64,000 nucleotides of DNA, taken from Platanthera guangdongensis (Eukaryota > Streptophyta > Magnoliopsida > Asparagales > Orchidaceae). The first letter of the stretch is position 1. Each line of letters starts with the position of its first letter. Positions 10,137 to 22,085 of this stretch are shown one piece after another. The stretch is taken from the NCBI GenBank assembly GCA_039583875.1, contig CM077165.1, forward strand, positions 79,286,757 through 79,350,756. The letters run 5' to 3'. The translations under genes and the position numbers were made by a program. The notes beneath the pieces are model-generated. The model saw nothing but the letters and a program-made list of their open reading frames with translations. It searched no databases and had not been told where the DNA came from.

Positions 10137-13100
10137 CTAACATCCGGTGCCATCAGTGTCTGTGAAATGTGCAACCCTAATTACTAAGTTACTCTTTTCA
10201 GCTTGTTAAACAGTTTACGTTAACCCAGGACTGCCCCCGGTATTCCCTGTGAAGGGCTCTCAAGGGGCACTAGGAACTGTGTTGGGATTACGCCCAGCAT
10301 TCCCTTTCGCAAGGTACTTATTTGTTATTGGTTGGTTCCCTTACCCATTACTTTCTCATGTTCCGATATGCTAATCCTAGGGTGATTTTACTCCAACTCT
10401 CCTTGGGTAGGACGATCTTTCGTCGGACCCGAACGCCTCTAAACCCTAGACAAAAAACCACACTCTACTCACTCATCTTCCATAGATGCCACCCATTCTA
10501 CATATCCTTCCAGCAATCCATCAAAACCCATCACACGCTCTAATTCATCTCCAAAATGATTTCCTGCAGTTTTGCTATATGCAGACCACCTAAGCTACAT
10601 CACCCGTAAAAAGGGAAGTACATGAAATACTCATCCAATACCCCTATGATAATTACTAGAGGGCTAAAATGACATTCAAAGCGTAAATCCAGAAATCCAT
10701 AATTTTCCTAATTTGTCTGATAATTTATTTATTTATTCTAGTATCCAAAAAGCCCAAGTTTGAACATTAAGTAGTAATTTCAGACAAGATAATGATCCAA
10801 TAAATTTATGGTAATTACAAAATGAATAATCAACTCTAGGGCCTAAGTCTTCAAATTTTTCAGCAAGGTTTGGACCGTTAAATTTAATTTCAAAGTTACC
10901 TCATAAAAAGTCAATTTAAAAGATTTTACAGTAATAATACCTCCAAAAATTCAGAGAAAATTCAGGGATGATTGTGATGGCCTACAAATACCCTAGTAAA
11001 AGTTTCATAATTTATCATTTAAAAATAAGGCTGTATTAGATTTTCTCATGAAATTTCATGTTTATGGGTTAATGAACAAAGTATACTAATTAACCATCAA
11101 ATATTTCCACAAAAATTCTCACATGATAATATTGAGCTAGAAACACTATGTAGCAAGTTTCATAATTTTTCAATAAGTAATGGGCTCTTGCAAGAATTAG
11201 TTAATATGTAATGAAAATAAAGCACTTGTGAAGTAGATGCCCTAACTAGTTATCCAAAAAATTCTATCAAAATTCATACATGATTAGTATAGCCTAAAAC
11301 TACCTCTGCCAATGTTTCATGCCCTTTCAGTGGGCAGTGAGACCACAATAGCCAAATTATTAATTAGGGCAATCCTATTGGTTATAAATGAAGTGCTACA
11401 AATATTGATCAAAACTTCTCAAGTAAATTATCAGAGGCTCAAAATATCCTCATTCCCTCACTACCCAAATTTGGTTAAGTTTCAAGATGTTTAGCTAACC
11501 CAAACCTACACTACAAGTTTTAGGTCCTAAGCTAGGGTTAGGGTTTTGGGGACCCTACCCTTTTCAAAATTTGCTAATATTTTTAACAGAGGGTTTTATA
11601 CAACCTAGGAACCTCCTAGCAAAATTTGGTGTTCATTCAAGGTGTTTAGGACCCATGCCCTTCACAAGGCAAAAAGGTCCCTCCTTAGGGTTTGGCCTAG
11701 GAACTTAGGGCAAAACAATTCCACACTACCCCACATTCCATGGGGAGGTGCTAAGTGCCATAACAAGTCAGTGGCTCAAACTTCAGCCTCTGTTGAGTTG
11801 ATTTGGTCACTCAAAATCAGAAATGCACTTTTGACCAAAATACCCTTTTTAAGGTATAGTTAGGGTTGGGTCAAAACCTATTCAAAACACATCCAACTTA
11901 GGTGAAACTCTATACAGATACCCAACATGAGCCCAGGGACCACTCACCAAAATTTGGGAGGGTTTGGAGGTAATTTGTCTACTTAATTTAATTACCCTAG
12001 CATTATTAAATAAAGTCAAACTTTAGGAAATTTGTGCCCAAAAATTCTGAGCTTTGGGCAGGTCCTAGGTATAGGTAGGGTAGGCTTCTTGCCAAAATTC
12101 CAACTGATTTGGGCTAGAGATGAAGTGTGGGCACTCAATTTAATGACTGCCTAGCCCTAAGGGTATGTCCCACCAAAATGGGTGCCCTGGTCAGACCATG
12201 CACCGAAATGGGTTCAAACCAATTTTAAAATAAAATAGACTCAGAGGTCTACAATATTTGTGTTGAAAGTTTTTCCACCAGAAGACCCTAAGTAGTTTTA
12301 AAAATTAAAACCTTTTAATGTATAATGCGTGACAGAAATGAAATATTCCAGAAATAATTTCCTATAGTTTAATGCATGATGCAGCACGAATCTTGGCGCA
12401 GGGATCAACGGCATCCGGTCATCTTCTCCATGCAGCCAACGATCCCGATTGATCCCGCCTGCGGCAACTTCCAACTGCCACCGCCGGCGATCCGGCCGCC
12501 TCCCCGGCCAGCCACCGCCACCACCACCTCCGTTGAGGTGGTGGCCGTCGCCAGGTGGCGGCTTGGCCGCCGGAGGGCCGTTTTCCGGCGATCCCGAGAG
12601 GATGATTTTCACGGAAAAACCTTGAAATTTCGAAATGGATTCGGGCTCAATTGAGCCCGAACCTTGAACCTAGTGATTGCTAAGATCATTCCATGAGAGA
12701 AGGGGTGGAGGAGGACCTTCTTGGCGGCCTGAATGCGGGAAGAGCGGCGGGATGCCATTGACGACGGCGGCGGCGCTCGGCTTCTGCAACAGCACAGTGG
12801 GATGGCTCGTCTCCTCCAGGTAAACGCTCGAAAATATTCCCCTTGGCCCCCTGATGGTGTTTAAATGACAATTGGGGAAGAGGGGTGGCTGGTTCTTCAA
12901 TGGCCATCAACACCATTAATGGTGTGGCTCGGGTAGAGTGGAGGGGGCTGAATCCACCCCTTGGTGGAGGGGAGAGGAGTTGATTGCAGCCATAAATGGT
13001 GGCTGTTAGCCTCCCTTGGCCGGCCTTCCACTCTCCCCTTCCTCTTCCTCATCTTCTCTCTCCTCCATTATCATGGAGGGGAGCTCCTTTCTCTCTCCTA

Positions 13101-14005
13101 GTCACCTTTGGTTGACTGGTCAACACCACAATTAAATGCAGCCCACTTGGTTATGATGGTCATGGAAATGGGGTTAGCCTAAGGGAGAAGTGGCTTGGGC
13201 TTGGGTTAGCCCTTTTTGGGCTAGGTTTGACTTGACCTAAATGAGGGTTGACCCGGGCCAATTTGACCATCTGGGTTGACCCCATTGGATTTTTAGTGGC
13301 CCATTGGACTCCCTTAAGGCCTAGGGTTACTTGAATAGGGTTGGTTGGGCATCTTGGTGGTCACATGTCCCTTGGCAAGGGCACTTTGACCTTTTTAGGG
13401 CTAAAGTTGACTTGGGTCAACATGACCAACTGGGTTGACCCCTATGGGTCCTTGGTGACACATTGGCTTCTCCTAAGGCCTAGGTAGGGTTATGTAGGGT
13501 TACCCTGCACTTTGGAGGTCACATACGCTTAGTAAGGGTACTTTGACCAGATTAGGAGCTTGAGTTGACCTGGGTTAACCTGGCCTCTAGGGATGGCCCC
13601 ATTGTGTCCTTAGTGACCCTTTGACCTCACTTTAGGGTTAGGAGGGCTTAGGTGGGGTCCTCTAGGCTAGGAGTAGGTCAATTGACCCTAAGTAGGCTAG
13701 TTTGACCCATTTAGGGCTAGGGTTGACCTTGGTCAACTGAGGCTCTTTGGTTGATCCCAATGGGTCCTTATGGCTCTAATGGGCCTCCCAAGGTATTAGG
13801 GGGTGTTGTGGTAGGGTCTTGAGGTCAAGGTGTAGCCCATGGTCATCCTAAACCATTGCTCATAGTTCTACTATTTGCAGACCATGATGATTTTCCACAT
13901 TTTGTCCCCTATCTCTTGGCTCATTTCTGGCTTCCTAGGGTTTTGTCATGACCTAGTCATGGCCAAAACCACTCTTAGGGGTCTAGTTGGAAATGTGATG
14001 TTACA

Positions 14006-14256
14006 TGATATACCTTAAATCCTTGAAATGTTGCATAGGCAAGGAACATCCTTATTGCTTCCAGTCTTGCTACTGGAGCAAAGGTTTGATCAAAATCAAT
14101 ACCTTCTTCCTGCCTATATCCCTTTGCAACAAGTCTAGCTTTATTTTTTTATGATGATTCCATGCTCATCCAACTTGTTCCTAAAGATCCACTTAGTTCC
14201 AATAATATTGTGGTCCTTGGGTTTAGGAACTAGCTCCCAGACCTTGCATCTTTTGG
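14006..14256 (-). pseudogene. Element R reverse transcriptase, N-terminal fragment
   Basis: On the minus strand it reads KVWELVPKPKDHNIIGTKW, then [11 protein letters not shown], a one-base shift in an A-run, [18 protein letters not shown] and [11 protein letters not shown]. This is the start of copia RT. It ends abruptly where element A inserted. Its upstream end joins the block at 17347-17713 once the chromovirus fragment is removed: the codons for NQFKR resume with CKVWEL. Confidence 0.9.
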
Positions 14257-15225
14257 TGTAGGGATGTTTGTGAGATGGACGTGCTTACGTGAACGGCGGA
14301 TTACCCATCACAGAACATAGAAAAAATAAGAGAGTGCTCCGACCAAAAGCGAACGAAAAGGGGTCGGTTGGCTCTCAAAATACGGGACTCGATACAACGT
14401 CCTTAGGACCTACTCTCCAACAAGCACACAACTCGCGCCTAGCCGGACTCGATACCACGACCTTAGGACCTACCTCTCCAACAAGCACACATCTCACCGC
14501 CCCTACACAAGCATCTATTCTTTTCACAATAAGCCGTCAATCGCAGCAAAAATATATTTAGGAGCGGCGGTAAACGATAGGAGGGATCAAGAACAAGTTG
14601 AGATTAACTCCCTTGTTAGCACCAAAGCGTGCCCAATCTTGGAGAACAAGTCAAGGCTTGGCCTAGTTTGTTCTCTAGCGGATCTTCCAATCCGGAAAAC
14701 AAGAGGGTCAATAGCAACGTTCGATTCAGATTTGCAAGCGAAAAACACTTTAAAATCGCGGAAAAGACGGATGAATAACCTCCACAAAATTCTCACAGCA
14801 AGAAACACAAAGATAGGGAAGAGATTACCCAACCAAGAAGAAGATCACACAATATTTGTGGGAGAATCACTCTCTCCACGGTTCCACCGGTTTCACACCG
14901 AAGGGGCTGCTTCCTTCTTCCACGGAGTCGCACCGAGAGAAGCCACGCCGGAGTCGCACCGAACGGGGATGGAGGAGGCAAGGCTTGGCTTCACACCAAA
15001 GGGGAGGAGGTGGCTATGGCTTCCACCATGGTGGCCGAAATTCCTCAAGGGGGGTTTCTTTAGGTTTCTTTTTCCAATGCATAACTCATCATAATATCCT
15101 CCTTTAAATAGGAGTTACAAAAGAGATCCAACCATCCATGATGGAGATGAAATCTCATCCATCCGGGCGGTTACATACACACCAAGGGTTTAATAGCACA
15201 CCAACATGAAAATAAAAATATTACA
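14257..15225 (-). repeat. 3' LTR of the truncated chromovirus
   Basis: On the plus strand it runs from TGTAGGGATG to AATATTACA, giving TGTA/TACA ends, a length of 969 bases, and a position right after the pol frame. No second copy exists in the window to confirm the outer limits, so the ends rest on the terminal motif and the junction with element R. I see no clear polypurine tract at 15226-15268. Confidence 0.65.
14385..14504. repeat. Tandem repeat, two copies of 60 bases
   Basis: GGACTCGATAC(A/C)ACG(T/A)CCTTAGG, followed by CTCCAACAAGCACACA, occurs at 14385 and again at 14445. The unit lies within the chromovirus 3' LTR. Confidence 0.85.
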
Positions 15226-15268
15226 AGCCAAATGTTTTAAGCAATTAAAATAAAACTAAGTAGAATTA

Positions 15269-17346
15269 TTAAGCAAGCTTTGCGCGCCGCGGACGGAGGT
15301 TGTATCGCAGCTTTCCGTTAGCGTCCGCGGCGTTGTCATGACGCCGCAAATCTTTAACTTGTTGCACCGCAGCAACCGGGTCATCATCAGGAAGTGTTGG
15401 AGGGGCCGCAACAACCGGGTCATCATCAGGAAGTGTTGGAGGGGCCGCGCCATCAATCCTCCCCCACTCAAAATCGCGCATCTCCGATGCGTGGGCTGAT
15501 AGAAAGCGGCGGAGAAGCTCGGCATCCAAACGTTGAAGCTCTGTCGCGAGGACCCATGAGTCGTCCGACGGTGGGCGGTCACGCCAACGGATGAGGAAGC
15601 GGTAGGTAGCACCGGCAGGAGTAGTAAGTGGCTCAGCAGCGAGTATCATATCTGGATGGAGAAACGTCTTGGGAAACCTGGGAAACATGTCAGCAGTAGG
15701 AATAAAAGAAGACAGCGTACCATCCGATGTTATACCTGCGGGGACCGGAGGAGAGAGATCATCCAAACTACCACTCCCCAACCCATTAGAAATTTCAGTG
15801 GAGGGAGAAGACGACAAAGAAACCAACTCTTGTGGAGGCGCAACAAACAGCGTCAAATCCGAGACATTAAAAATAGGGGAGATACCCCATTCAGCAGGCA
15901 AATCCAAAACGAAAGCGTTGTCACCTAGCTTCTTGATAATCCGAAAAGGACCGGCGCGTTTTGGAGCTAACTTTTTAACGGTGCCAGTTGGCATTCGTTC
16001 GGGAACTAACCGTACTAAAACTAGATCGCCGACCTTAAAGTGTGACACCTTCCTATGTAGATTAGCGTGCGCTTGATAAGACTCATATTGAGCAGTCAAG
16101 GTAGCTCGTATACGTGCATGTAAGTCGTGAATATGTTGGGCGAAGGATTGTGCGAATTGACTTGTTTTGTATATGGGAGGTAAGGGGACCAAGTCAAGTG
16201 GCACAGGGGCCTTATACCCGTGGACAATTTCATTCGGAGACATACCCGTGGACCGATTTTTAGAATTATTGTAAGCCAGTTGTGCATGTGGAAGCAGTAA
16301 ATCCCAAGTGCCTTTATGGTCGCTCACGAGACATCGAAGAAGATTTCCTAGGCTCCGATTGACTACTTCCGTCTGGCCATCAGTTTGTGGGTGATAAGCC
16401 GCGGAGAATAATATTTTTGTGCCCATAAGAACCCACAAGGTTTTCCAAAAGTAGCTAGTGAACTTGACGTCCCTATCTGAGACAATAGTCTTCGGAACGC
16501 CACGATGACTAACGACGTCTTTAAAATACAGTTTCGCAATGTGAGAGGCGTCGTTGGTCTTACTACAGGGGAGGAAGTACGCCATCTTGGAGAACCTATC
16601 CACAACAACGAGTATAGAATCATGACGTCGCAGGGTGGGGGGAAGGCCTAATACAAAGTCCATGCTCACGTCTTCCCACGGGACGGACGGAATAGGTAGC
16701 GGAGTGTATAAACCTACATTGGACTTAGTACCTTTAGAAACTTGGCACGTACGACAACTGCTCACAACTTTCCCAACCATCGCCTTTAGTTTAGGCCAAA
16801 AGAATTTCTCCTCCACGAGCGTTATCGTTTTGTCTCTGCCAAAGTGGCCACTCAAGCCACCACTATGTAACTCCCAAATGATGTGGAGTCGCAAAGAGGA
16901 GTGGGGGATACACAATTTTCCGTGTTTGAATAAGTATCCGTCTCTAAGTGAATAGGCCATGATGGTCGTGGGAGAGCTATCCTGGGCAGATAAGTATGGC
17001 TCCTGAAAATCAGGGCATGTGGCGTATTCATCCTTTATGCGCTCAAACCCTACCACGTGGACTTGCATGGAGGAAAGTAAGAGGGTGAGGCGACTGAGTG
17101 CATCGGCAACTCGATTGTCGGTCCCCTTAAGGTGCTTGAGAGTAAATGTGTATTCTTGCAAGAAGGATACCCATTTAGCGTGGCGCGGGCTGATTTTGTG
17201 CTGACCATTGATGAATCGCAACGCTTCATGATCAGAGAGGATCACGAACTCCTTATGAAGGAGGTAGTGCCTCCAATGATGCAAACATCTAATGACCGCA
17301 TAAAACTCCCTATCGTAATTGGAATAATTTAATTTGGCCGCGCCAT
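15269..17346 (-). pseudogene. Chromovirus RNase H end, integrase and chromodomain
   Basis: The frame is open from the junction at 17346 to a stop near 15269, with no internal stop. It starts inside RNase H (KLNYSNYDREFYAVIR, then NRVADALSRL). The integrase zinc domain follows (LHSGGLSGHFGRDKT, SCRTCQ). The catalytic core has Asp in SMDFVLGLPP, Asp in VSDRDVKFTS and Glu in TDGQTEVVNRSLGN. After the GPFRIIKKLGDNAFVLDLP module comes a chromodomain-like stretch, YRFLIRWRDRPPSDDSWVL. The surviving part has no disabling mutation although the element is truncated, so it is younger than R or was truncated at insertion. Confidence 0.88.
15369..15446 (-). repeat. 39-base in-frame tandem duplication near the polyprotein C-terminus
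   Basis: Two adjacent 39-base units (15369-15407 and 15408-15446) differ by one base. They encode a repeated 13-residue acidic segment (AAPPTLPDDDPV type) after the chromodomain. Length is a multiple of three, so the frame is kept. Confidence 0.9.
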
Positions 17347-17713
17347 CATCTTTTGAATTGATTCAGCTCCTCTTGCGTGGCCTCAATCCAATGAGGGTCT
17401 AGGATTGTTTCTTCAAACTTCTTTGGCTCAACTTGGGATAGGAAACTTGAGTAAAGAACTGTACTTAGATTCCTGCTCCTTGTTTGCACTCCTTGTCTGG
17501 GATCTCCAATTATTTGATTGGCTGGATGATCCTTTAAATGCCTATTTGTTGGAGGCAGCCTGTCTTCAGGTTGTACACCTTTAGCTTCTTCATTCAACTG
17601 CACCTCTTGGTCTTCTTCAGCATCAGGAGTATCTTGTACTCCCCCTGGACAGCAGCCACCATCTTCCACTTGCTGACTTGCAGTAGAACCTTCTGTTAAG
17701 GTAAGCTTGTTCA
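17347..17713 (-). pseudogene. Element R: linker between integrase and RT
   Basis: The block reads KLTLTEGSTASQQVEDGG, then GVQTRSRNLSTVLYSSFLSQ, and ends in DPHWIEATQEELNQFKR, the segment directly before RT in copia elements. Its right end joins the integrase block in frame once the solo LTR and one copy of the target duplication are removed (TER, then M, then NKLTLTEG). The left end is interrupted by the chromovirus fragment. Confidence 0.9.
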
Positions 17714-19329
17714 TGTTAAATTTTCTCAACGTGGTCAGCAAGATAGCCCAAACGCCAAATTAATATCTTCGGAACTACCCAGTTCTCACGTTGAACCAGC
17801 GGAAAATCGAGGAACAAAGGTTAAACCCAACAAACAATGGAAGCACAAGCAGGTCTTTTATACATTCACTTCTTTACACCACGAGGCATACATGGCGAGA
17901 CATGATTTCGCTAGTATAACAGCTATAAACAGAAAGCACCAAAAAACAAGCCGGGCGGACAGTACCGGAGTCTGCCGAGACCGTCGAGGTCGCCGAGTCC
18001 GCTGAGATCGCCCGAACTTAGCTGCAATCCGCCGAATAGCCACGGAGTCCGCTGAAGCCGCGAGGCCATGCGGACACACCGTTATTCATCTCCCGCTGCA
18101 CCTGAACTGAGGAACACCCCCTACCCGCCTGAAGCCGGCGGACAGGTTATTGAAGCTGGCAAAGATGAAACAGAACTAACAAGCCGCAGAGCGACCTCCT
18201 GCTGAGTCCGCAGAGACCGCACACTTCCAAGTACTTGACCGAAGTCACAGCCAAACTCCTGGCTCCTTGAAGCTACCCGCGCGACCTGCACACAGCAAAC
18301 GTCAGCACTGAAACAATCCGCGCAGACTGACAAACTCAGACCGCAGCTCCTTGCCCAACCCAACTTACTGTTCACTCAAGTTTTTCAGGTTACTGTAGAC
18401 CTGCCAGGGGGGTCCTATTTATAGGCGAGGTGAGGAGTGTGGTCACCGCCCTAGAGATAGAGACACCGCCCCAGCCCGCGCGATAGCAAACACACCGTCC
18501 GCCGAGTCCGCAAGGACTTAGCCGGATACCAAGGAAAACCGCAAGGAGCAAGGCAACCATTAGCGAACCCTCTCCAGTCCGCCCAAGCTATGCGGACAAG
18601 GCATCAACCCGCAAAGCTCCAACCACTGCAGGACAGCAACCCCCTTCAATGGATGTCCGCACCAACCCGAGGCAGTCCGCAAGACTCACACCTTAATCCG
18701 CCACAAGTCCACGACCAAAGGCAGATAGCAACAGTCCGCCCGGTCACAGCGGACTTGGAGGATATGGCGGACACCATGAACTTGGAACAGAGTGTGACCA
18801 AGTCCAAAAACCATCAAAGGCCAGTGCGAGCCTGGCCGACACAAACACCCGTCCGCCAAACACCCTTGCACGGACCGCTAACAGTCCGCGAGCTCCTCGC
18901 ACTTCTGTCCAACGCAGCAACCTCCTCCCGGGCTCCAAAACCAGTCTGCCAATCGATCTCCACAGCAAAGCACCTGCTGTAACACCGGAGCTCGACAAAG
19001 CCTCAGCCAAGCTCTAAGCTCAGTCCGCAACAGCCCACACCGCGGACATACCAGTCCACAAGCTTCTCGCGGACACGAGCCAAACCGTCTATCAGCACAA
19101 GCTTGCACCACGGCCACTGAGCAATGCATCAGTCTGCAAGCCTCTCTATCCGCAGATACCAGGCCGCACAGTCCGCGAACTCCATGCAAACAAACCGCTC
19201 AGAAGACATCCGGCTTTCCACTAGATCTTCCACCAGGCCACACATCACAGTCCGCCTAGTTCGCCAAAGCTGTCCACCCAGGCCGCCCGGCCTGTCCCGT
19301 CAACCACTTCCACTTCACAAAATTCAACA
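17714..19329 (-). mobile_element. Solo LTR of copia family C
   Basis: It runs from TGTTAAATTTTCTC to AAAATTCAACA and is homologous over its length to the LTRs of C1 (41021-42666, 46818-48462) and C2 (53710-55366). No internal region accompanies it. It is flanked by GTTCA (17709-17713) and GTCCA (19330-19334), a target duplication with one transition. It interrupts the pol of element R. A solo LTR usually arises by recombination between the two LTRs of a full copy. Confidence 0.9.
18415..18424 (-). promoter_or_regulatory. TATA box of the family C LTR
   Basis: CTATAAATAG on the minus strand lies about 905 bases from the LTR start. The same box recurs at 41739-41748 and 47535-47544 in C1, and near 54416-54426 in C2. 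The U3 side of the box (18480-19310) is studded with GTCCGC/GCGGAC hexamers; I count about a dozen in the first 500 bases. Confidence 0.7.
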
Positions 19330-20698
19330 GTCCATTCTTTCAGTTACAAATGTGGAGCTGCAAACACTACTTGACAATTCAATGTTAATGAGTCTTGCTT
19401 CATCAAAAACTACATGTACTGACTCTTCTACAACTTGAATAATCAAGTTGTAGACCCTATAAGCCTTACTGTTGTTGTTGTACCCAACAAAGATTCCCTC
19501 TTGGGATTTGGCAGCAAACTTTGTTAGATAAGACTTACCATTGTTAAGGATATAGTAGCACTTGCAACCAAAGATCCTGAAATAGGATAGATTTGATTTT
19601 CTGCCCTTCACAATCTCATAGGGGGTCTTCTTGTGGCTCTTGATGATAGTAGCCCTATTGATTACATGACATGCATTATTAACTACCTCAGCCCAGAAAT
19701 ATTCTGGGAGAGAAGTGTCACTCAATAGGGTTCTACCAGCCTCTATCAAGGTTCTATTTTTCCTTTCAGCAATACCATTTTGCTGAGGTGTTCTTGGTGA
19801 GGAAAATTCCTGAAAAATTCCAAACTCTTCACACAGTTTTGTCATACTTTCAGACTGAAATTCAGTACCATGGTCACTTCTGATTTTGACCACTGTACTG
19901 TCCAACTCATTCTGAATTTGTTTAACAAAACTATACAAGATACTTAGAGTTTCAGATTTTTGCCTTAGGAAGAACACCCAGGAATACCTTGAGTAGTCAT
20001 CAACTATCACAAATGTGTAGACCTTCCTACCTAGGCTGTGAACTGGCATAGGACCAAAAAGATCCATATGCAAGAGGTATAGATACCTCACAGAATCCTT
20101 GTTATCAAGGCTATGAAAGGTGGATTTGGTCTGCTTGCCCTTTTGACAAGCTGAGCATATCTCATCCTTTATACACTTAACCTGAGGACCATTCCTCACT
20201 AACTCTTTGCTAAAGAGTTGGCCAATTGTCTTATAGTTGAGATGAGCTAGCCTCTTGTGCCATTTAACACAATATGAGACTTTCTCATCAGCTACAAGAC
20301 AAATAGGAGAAACAAAGTTCTCACACATAATGTCTAGACAATAAACATTTCTCTTCCTATATCCTGTCAGAATGATCTTTTGATCACTTGACCTTTTGAT
20401 ATGACAACCATCCTTGACAAATGAGATGTCATATCCTAAATCACTCAACTGACTTATGCTAATGAGGTTATGTTTCAAACCCTTTACATAAGCCACTTGA
20501 GTAATTATAATTTGGTTACTAGAAATATTACCAAAGCCTTTGATGATTCCTTTTTCTGAACCACCAAAGGTAACTTTAGGCCCATCTTTGATAGGTGTAT
20601 AATCCTTCAGCAACCCCCTAGTTCAAGTCATGTGCCTGGAACATCCACTGTCCAAGTACCATATATGGGCATGACCACTTGGACTCACCTGTAAAACA
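19330..20698 (-). pseudogene. Element R protease and integrase
   Basis: The frame begins with the protease site WYLDSGCSRHMT, then a TGA stop (near 20618), then an open reading to the solo LTR. The integrase zinc domain has WHKRLAHLNY and CSACQKGKQTKS. The catalytic core has Asp in HMDLFGPMPVHS, Asp in IRSDHGTEFQ and Glu in TPQQNGIAERKNRTL. After the core come FRIFGCKCYYI and EGIFVGYNNNSKAYRVYN, standard copia steps. All catalytic residues are present. The frame continues from gag on the right and into 17713 on the left. Confidence 0.92.
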
Positions 20699-22060
20699 GA
20701 TTACTTAACCTTAGAACCCAAATAATTCTTGGGTCCTTGGTGCAGGTTAGTTTGACTTTTAGCAAAACTACATGTAGCTCTTCTAGCAGGTAGTTTGCTA
20801 CTCTCCTTGACACTTAAATTGTGCCAACAGTCTATGGCAAAGTGGCCTATCTTGCCACAACACCAGCACTCAAACCTGTTGTACCTTTGTTTAGGTACAA
20901 CCCTGGCTGAAGTATCTACAGCAGGCTTTTTGTTTAGTGCTGGGGCTTTTCCCTTAGACTTGGACCTAACAGTCCAGACAGGTTTTGTAAATCCTAATCC
21001 AGCCTTACCCTTATGAGGTACAAGCTTATCTATCAAGGGTAAAACAGATTTGGGTTTAGAAAAGCTAGCCACAATATCCTTCTCCGTCTGAAGTCTTACC
21101 TCCAGATTCCTAATTTGATCATTCTTAAATGTAATAGTTCCCATCTGAATAACTGTAATGTTCTTCAGCCTGGCTATTTCATTCAGTTTCTGATCAAACA
21201 ACTTGTCTAAATCAGCAGTAGCCAATTTAAGACTAGCAATCTCCTTTGCCAGATTTTTGGCCAAGGTTTTGCTTTTTTTTAAGGCCTGCAACAAGTTCCT
21301 ATATTCATCAATTAACTGATGAATATCACCTTCAGATTCAGACCCACCCACATCACTTGATGCAGATGTATCTTATTCTGACTCAGTATAAGAAATTGAA
21401 CTAGAAGAACAATTTTGTACCTTACTTGGTGCAGGCTGATCCTGGATTCTGTCTCCTTCAGATAAGGCCATCAGCCCTTTGCACTGATTGTCCTCATACT
21501 CATAAATTGAATTCATTAGCTGCATGAACTCATCTTCCTCCTCTTCAGCAAACAACCCAATATAGGCTTCAGCTTCTGAATCTGTTTCTGAAGATGATTG
21601 ATCAGTCAAACTTTTGTCTTTCTTGGCAACAAAGGACATTTCGTTTTTGCCCTTAAACTGTGTCTTCTTTCTATCAGTTGACTCCTTCCTCTTTTCAGAA
21701 CAGTCAGCCACTACATGTCCTTGTCTATTGCAACAATAGCATACAATCTTTGAGGATGCAGTTTTACTTGGCATGGACTTTCTTCTGTCATTCCTTGATG
21801 ACTTCCTGTTCTGATAGTAGTCATCTTTTGTCTGTGAAGTGGATGCCTTAGACCTCCACTGCTTCTTCTTCAGAAACTTTTGAAAATGTCTTGTAAAAGC
21901 AGGAAAATCTTCATCACTTTCACTGCTATTTGAATTCTTGCTTTCTGACTCATCTGTCTCAGCCTCAGCAACTTTTTGAGGTGGAGATGGAGACTTGCTT
22001 TTATATTTCCTAGTGGCTTCAGTCTTGAAGGCCACAGCTCTTACAGACTGTTATGTCCTT
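20699..22060 (-). pseudogene. Element R gag, N-terminal capsid part missing
   Basis: One frame with stops at 21373-21375 (TAA) and 20699-20701 (TAA). It has two zinc knuckles, CYCCNRQGHVVADC near 21740 and CWCCGKIGHFAIDC near 20850. Between them are an acidic Glu-rich stretch and a helical, probably coiled-coil segment (residues such as LLQALKKSKTLAKNLAKEIA). The primer site is only about 20 bases upstream of the first gag codons I can read. The related gag in element S has roughly 250 more residues there, so this copy lacks the capsid N-terminal domain. Confidence 0.85.
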
Positions 22061-22073
22061 TTTGAGTAACCTG

Positions 22074-22085
22074 GCTTTGATACCA
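22074..22085 (-). other. Element R primer-binding site
   Basis: TGGTATCAAAGC on the minus strand matches the initiator tRNA-Met 3' end with one difference. It adjoins the LTR, whose inner end is TG at 22088-22089 on the plus strand. Confidence 0.85.

Larger units (their letters stand above)
1..14005 (-). mobile_element. Element A: Ty3/gypsy Tekay/Del-like LTR retrotransposon, left end cut by window
   Basis: The order on the minus strand is 5' LTR (8764-14005), tRNA-Met-type primer site, gag with one zinc knuckle, protease, reverse transcriptase, RNase H, integrase with a chromodomain-like tail, then 3' LTR (1-3779, incomplete). Position 1 matches 10257, so about 1.5 kb of the 3' LTR lies outside the window. 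The family call rests on the pol motifs FIDDILIYS and HPGITKM and on a C-terminal segment of the LVKVLWRNHG type, all typical of Tekay/Del chromoviruses. The element inserted into the RT of copia element R; the five bases after its right end (TGATA, 14006-14010) are one half of the expected target duplication, the other half being off-window. LTR divergence of about 2-3% by eye suggests an age near one million years at usual plant rates. Confidence 0.9.
8764..14005 (-). repeat. Element A 5' LTR, 5.24 kb
   Basis: On the plus strand it runs from TGTAAGACCC to GGGATGTTACA, so the termini form the inverted repeat TGTAA/TTACA. The inner border is set by the primer site. The part from 10257 onward is duplicated at 1-3779 with about 2-3% difference; the part 8764-10256 is seen only here because the other LTR is off-window. 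At over 5 kb the LTR is unusually long for a Tekay/Del element. No gene lies within it. Confidence 0.9.
14257..17346 (-). mobile_element. 5'-truncated chromovirus (CRM/Galadriel-like) inside element R
   Basis: Only the end of RNase H, the integrase, the tail and the 3' LTR are present; the 5' LTR, gag, protease and RT are missing. The integrase phrasing (WEDVSMDFVLGLPP, VVVDRFSKMAYFLPC) fits the CRM/Galadriel side of the chromoviruses. The insert is bounded by a 9-base direct repeat CATCTTTTG (14247-14255 and 17347-17355) with one extra G on the LTR side. That is longer than the five bases typical of LTR elements. Confidence 0.8.
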
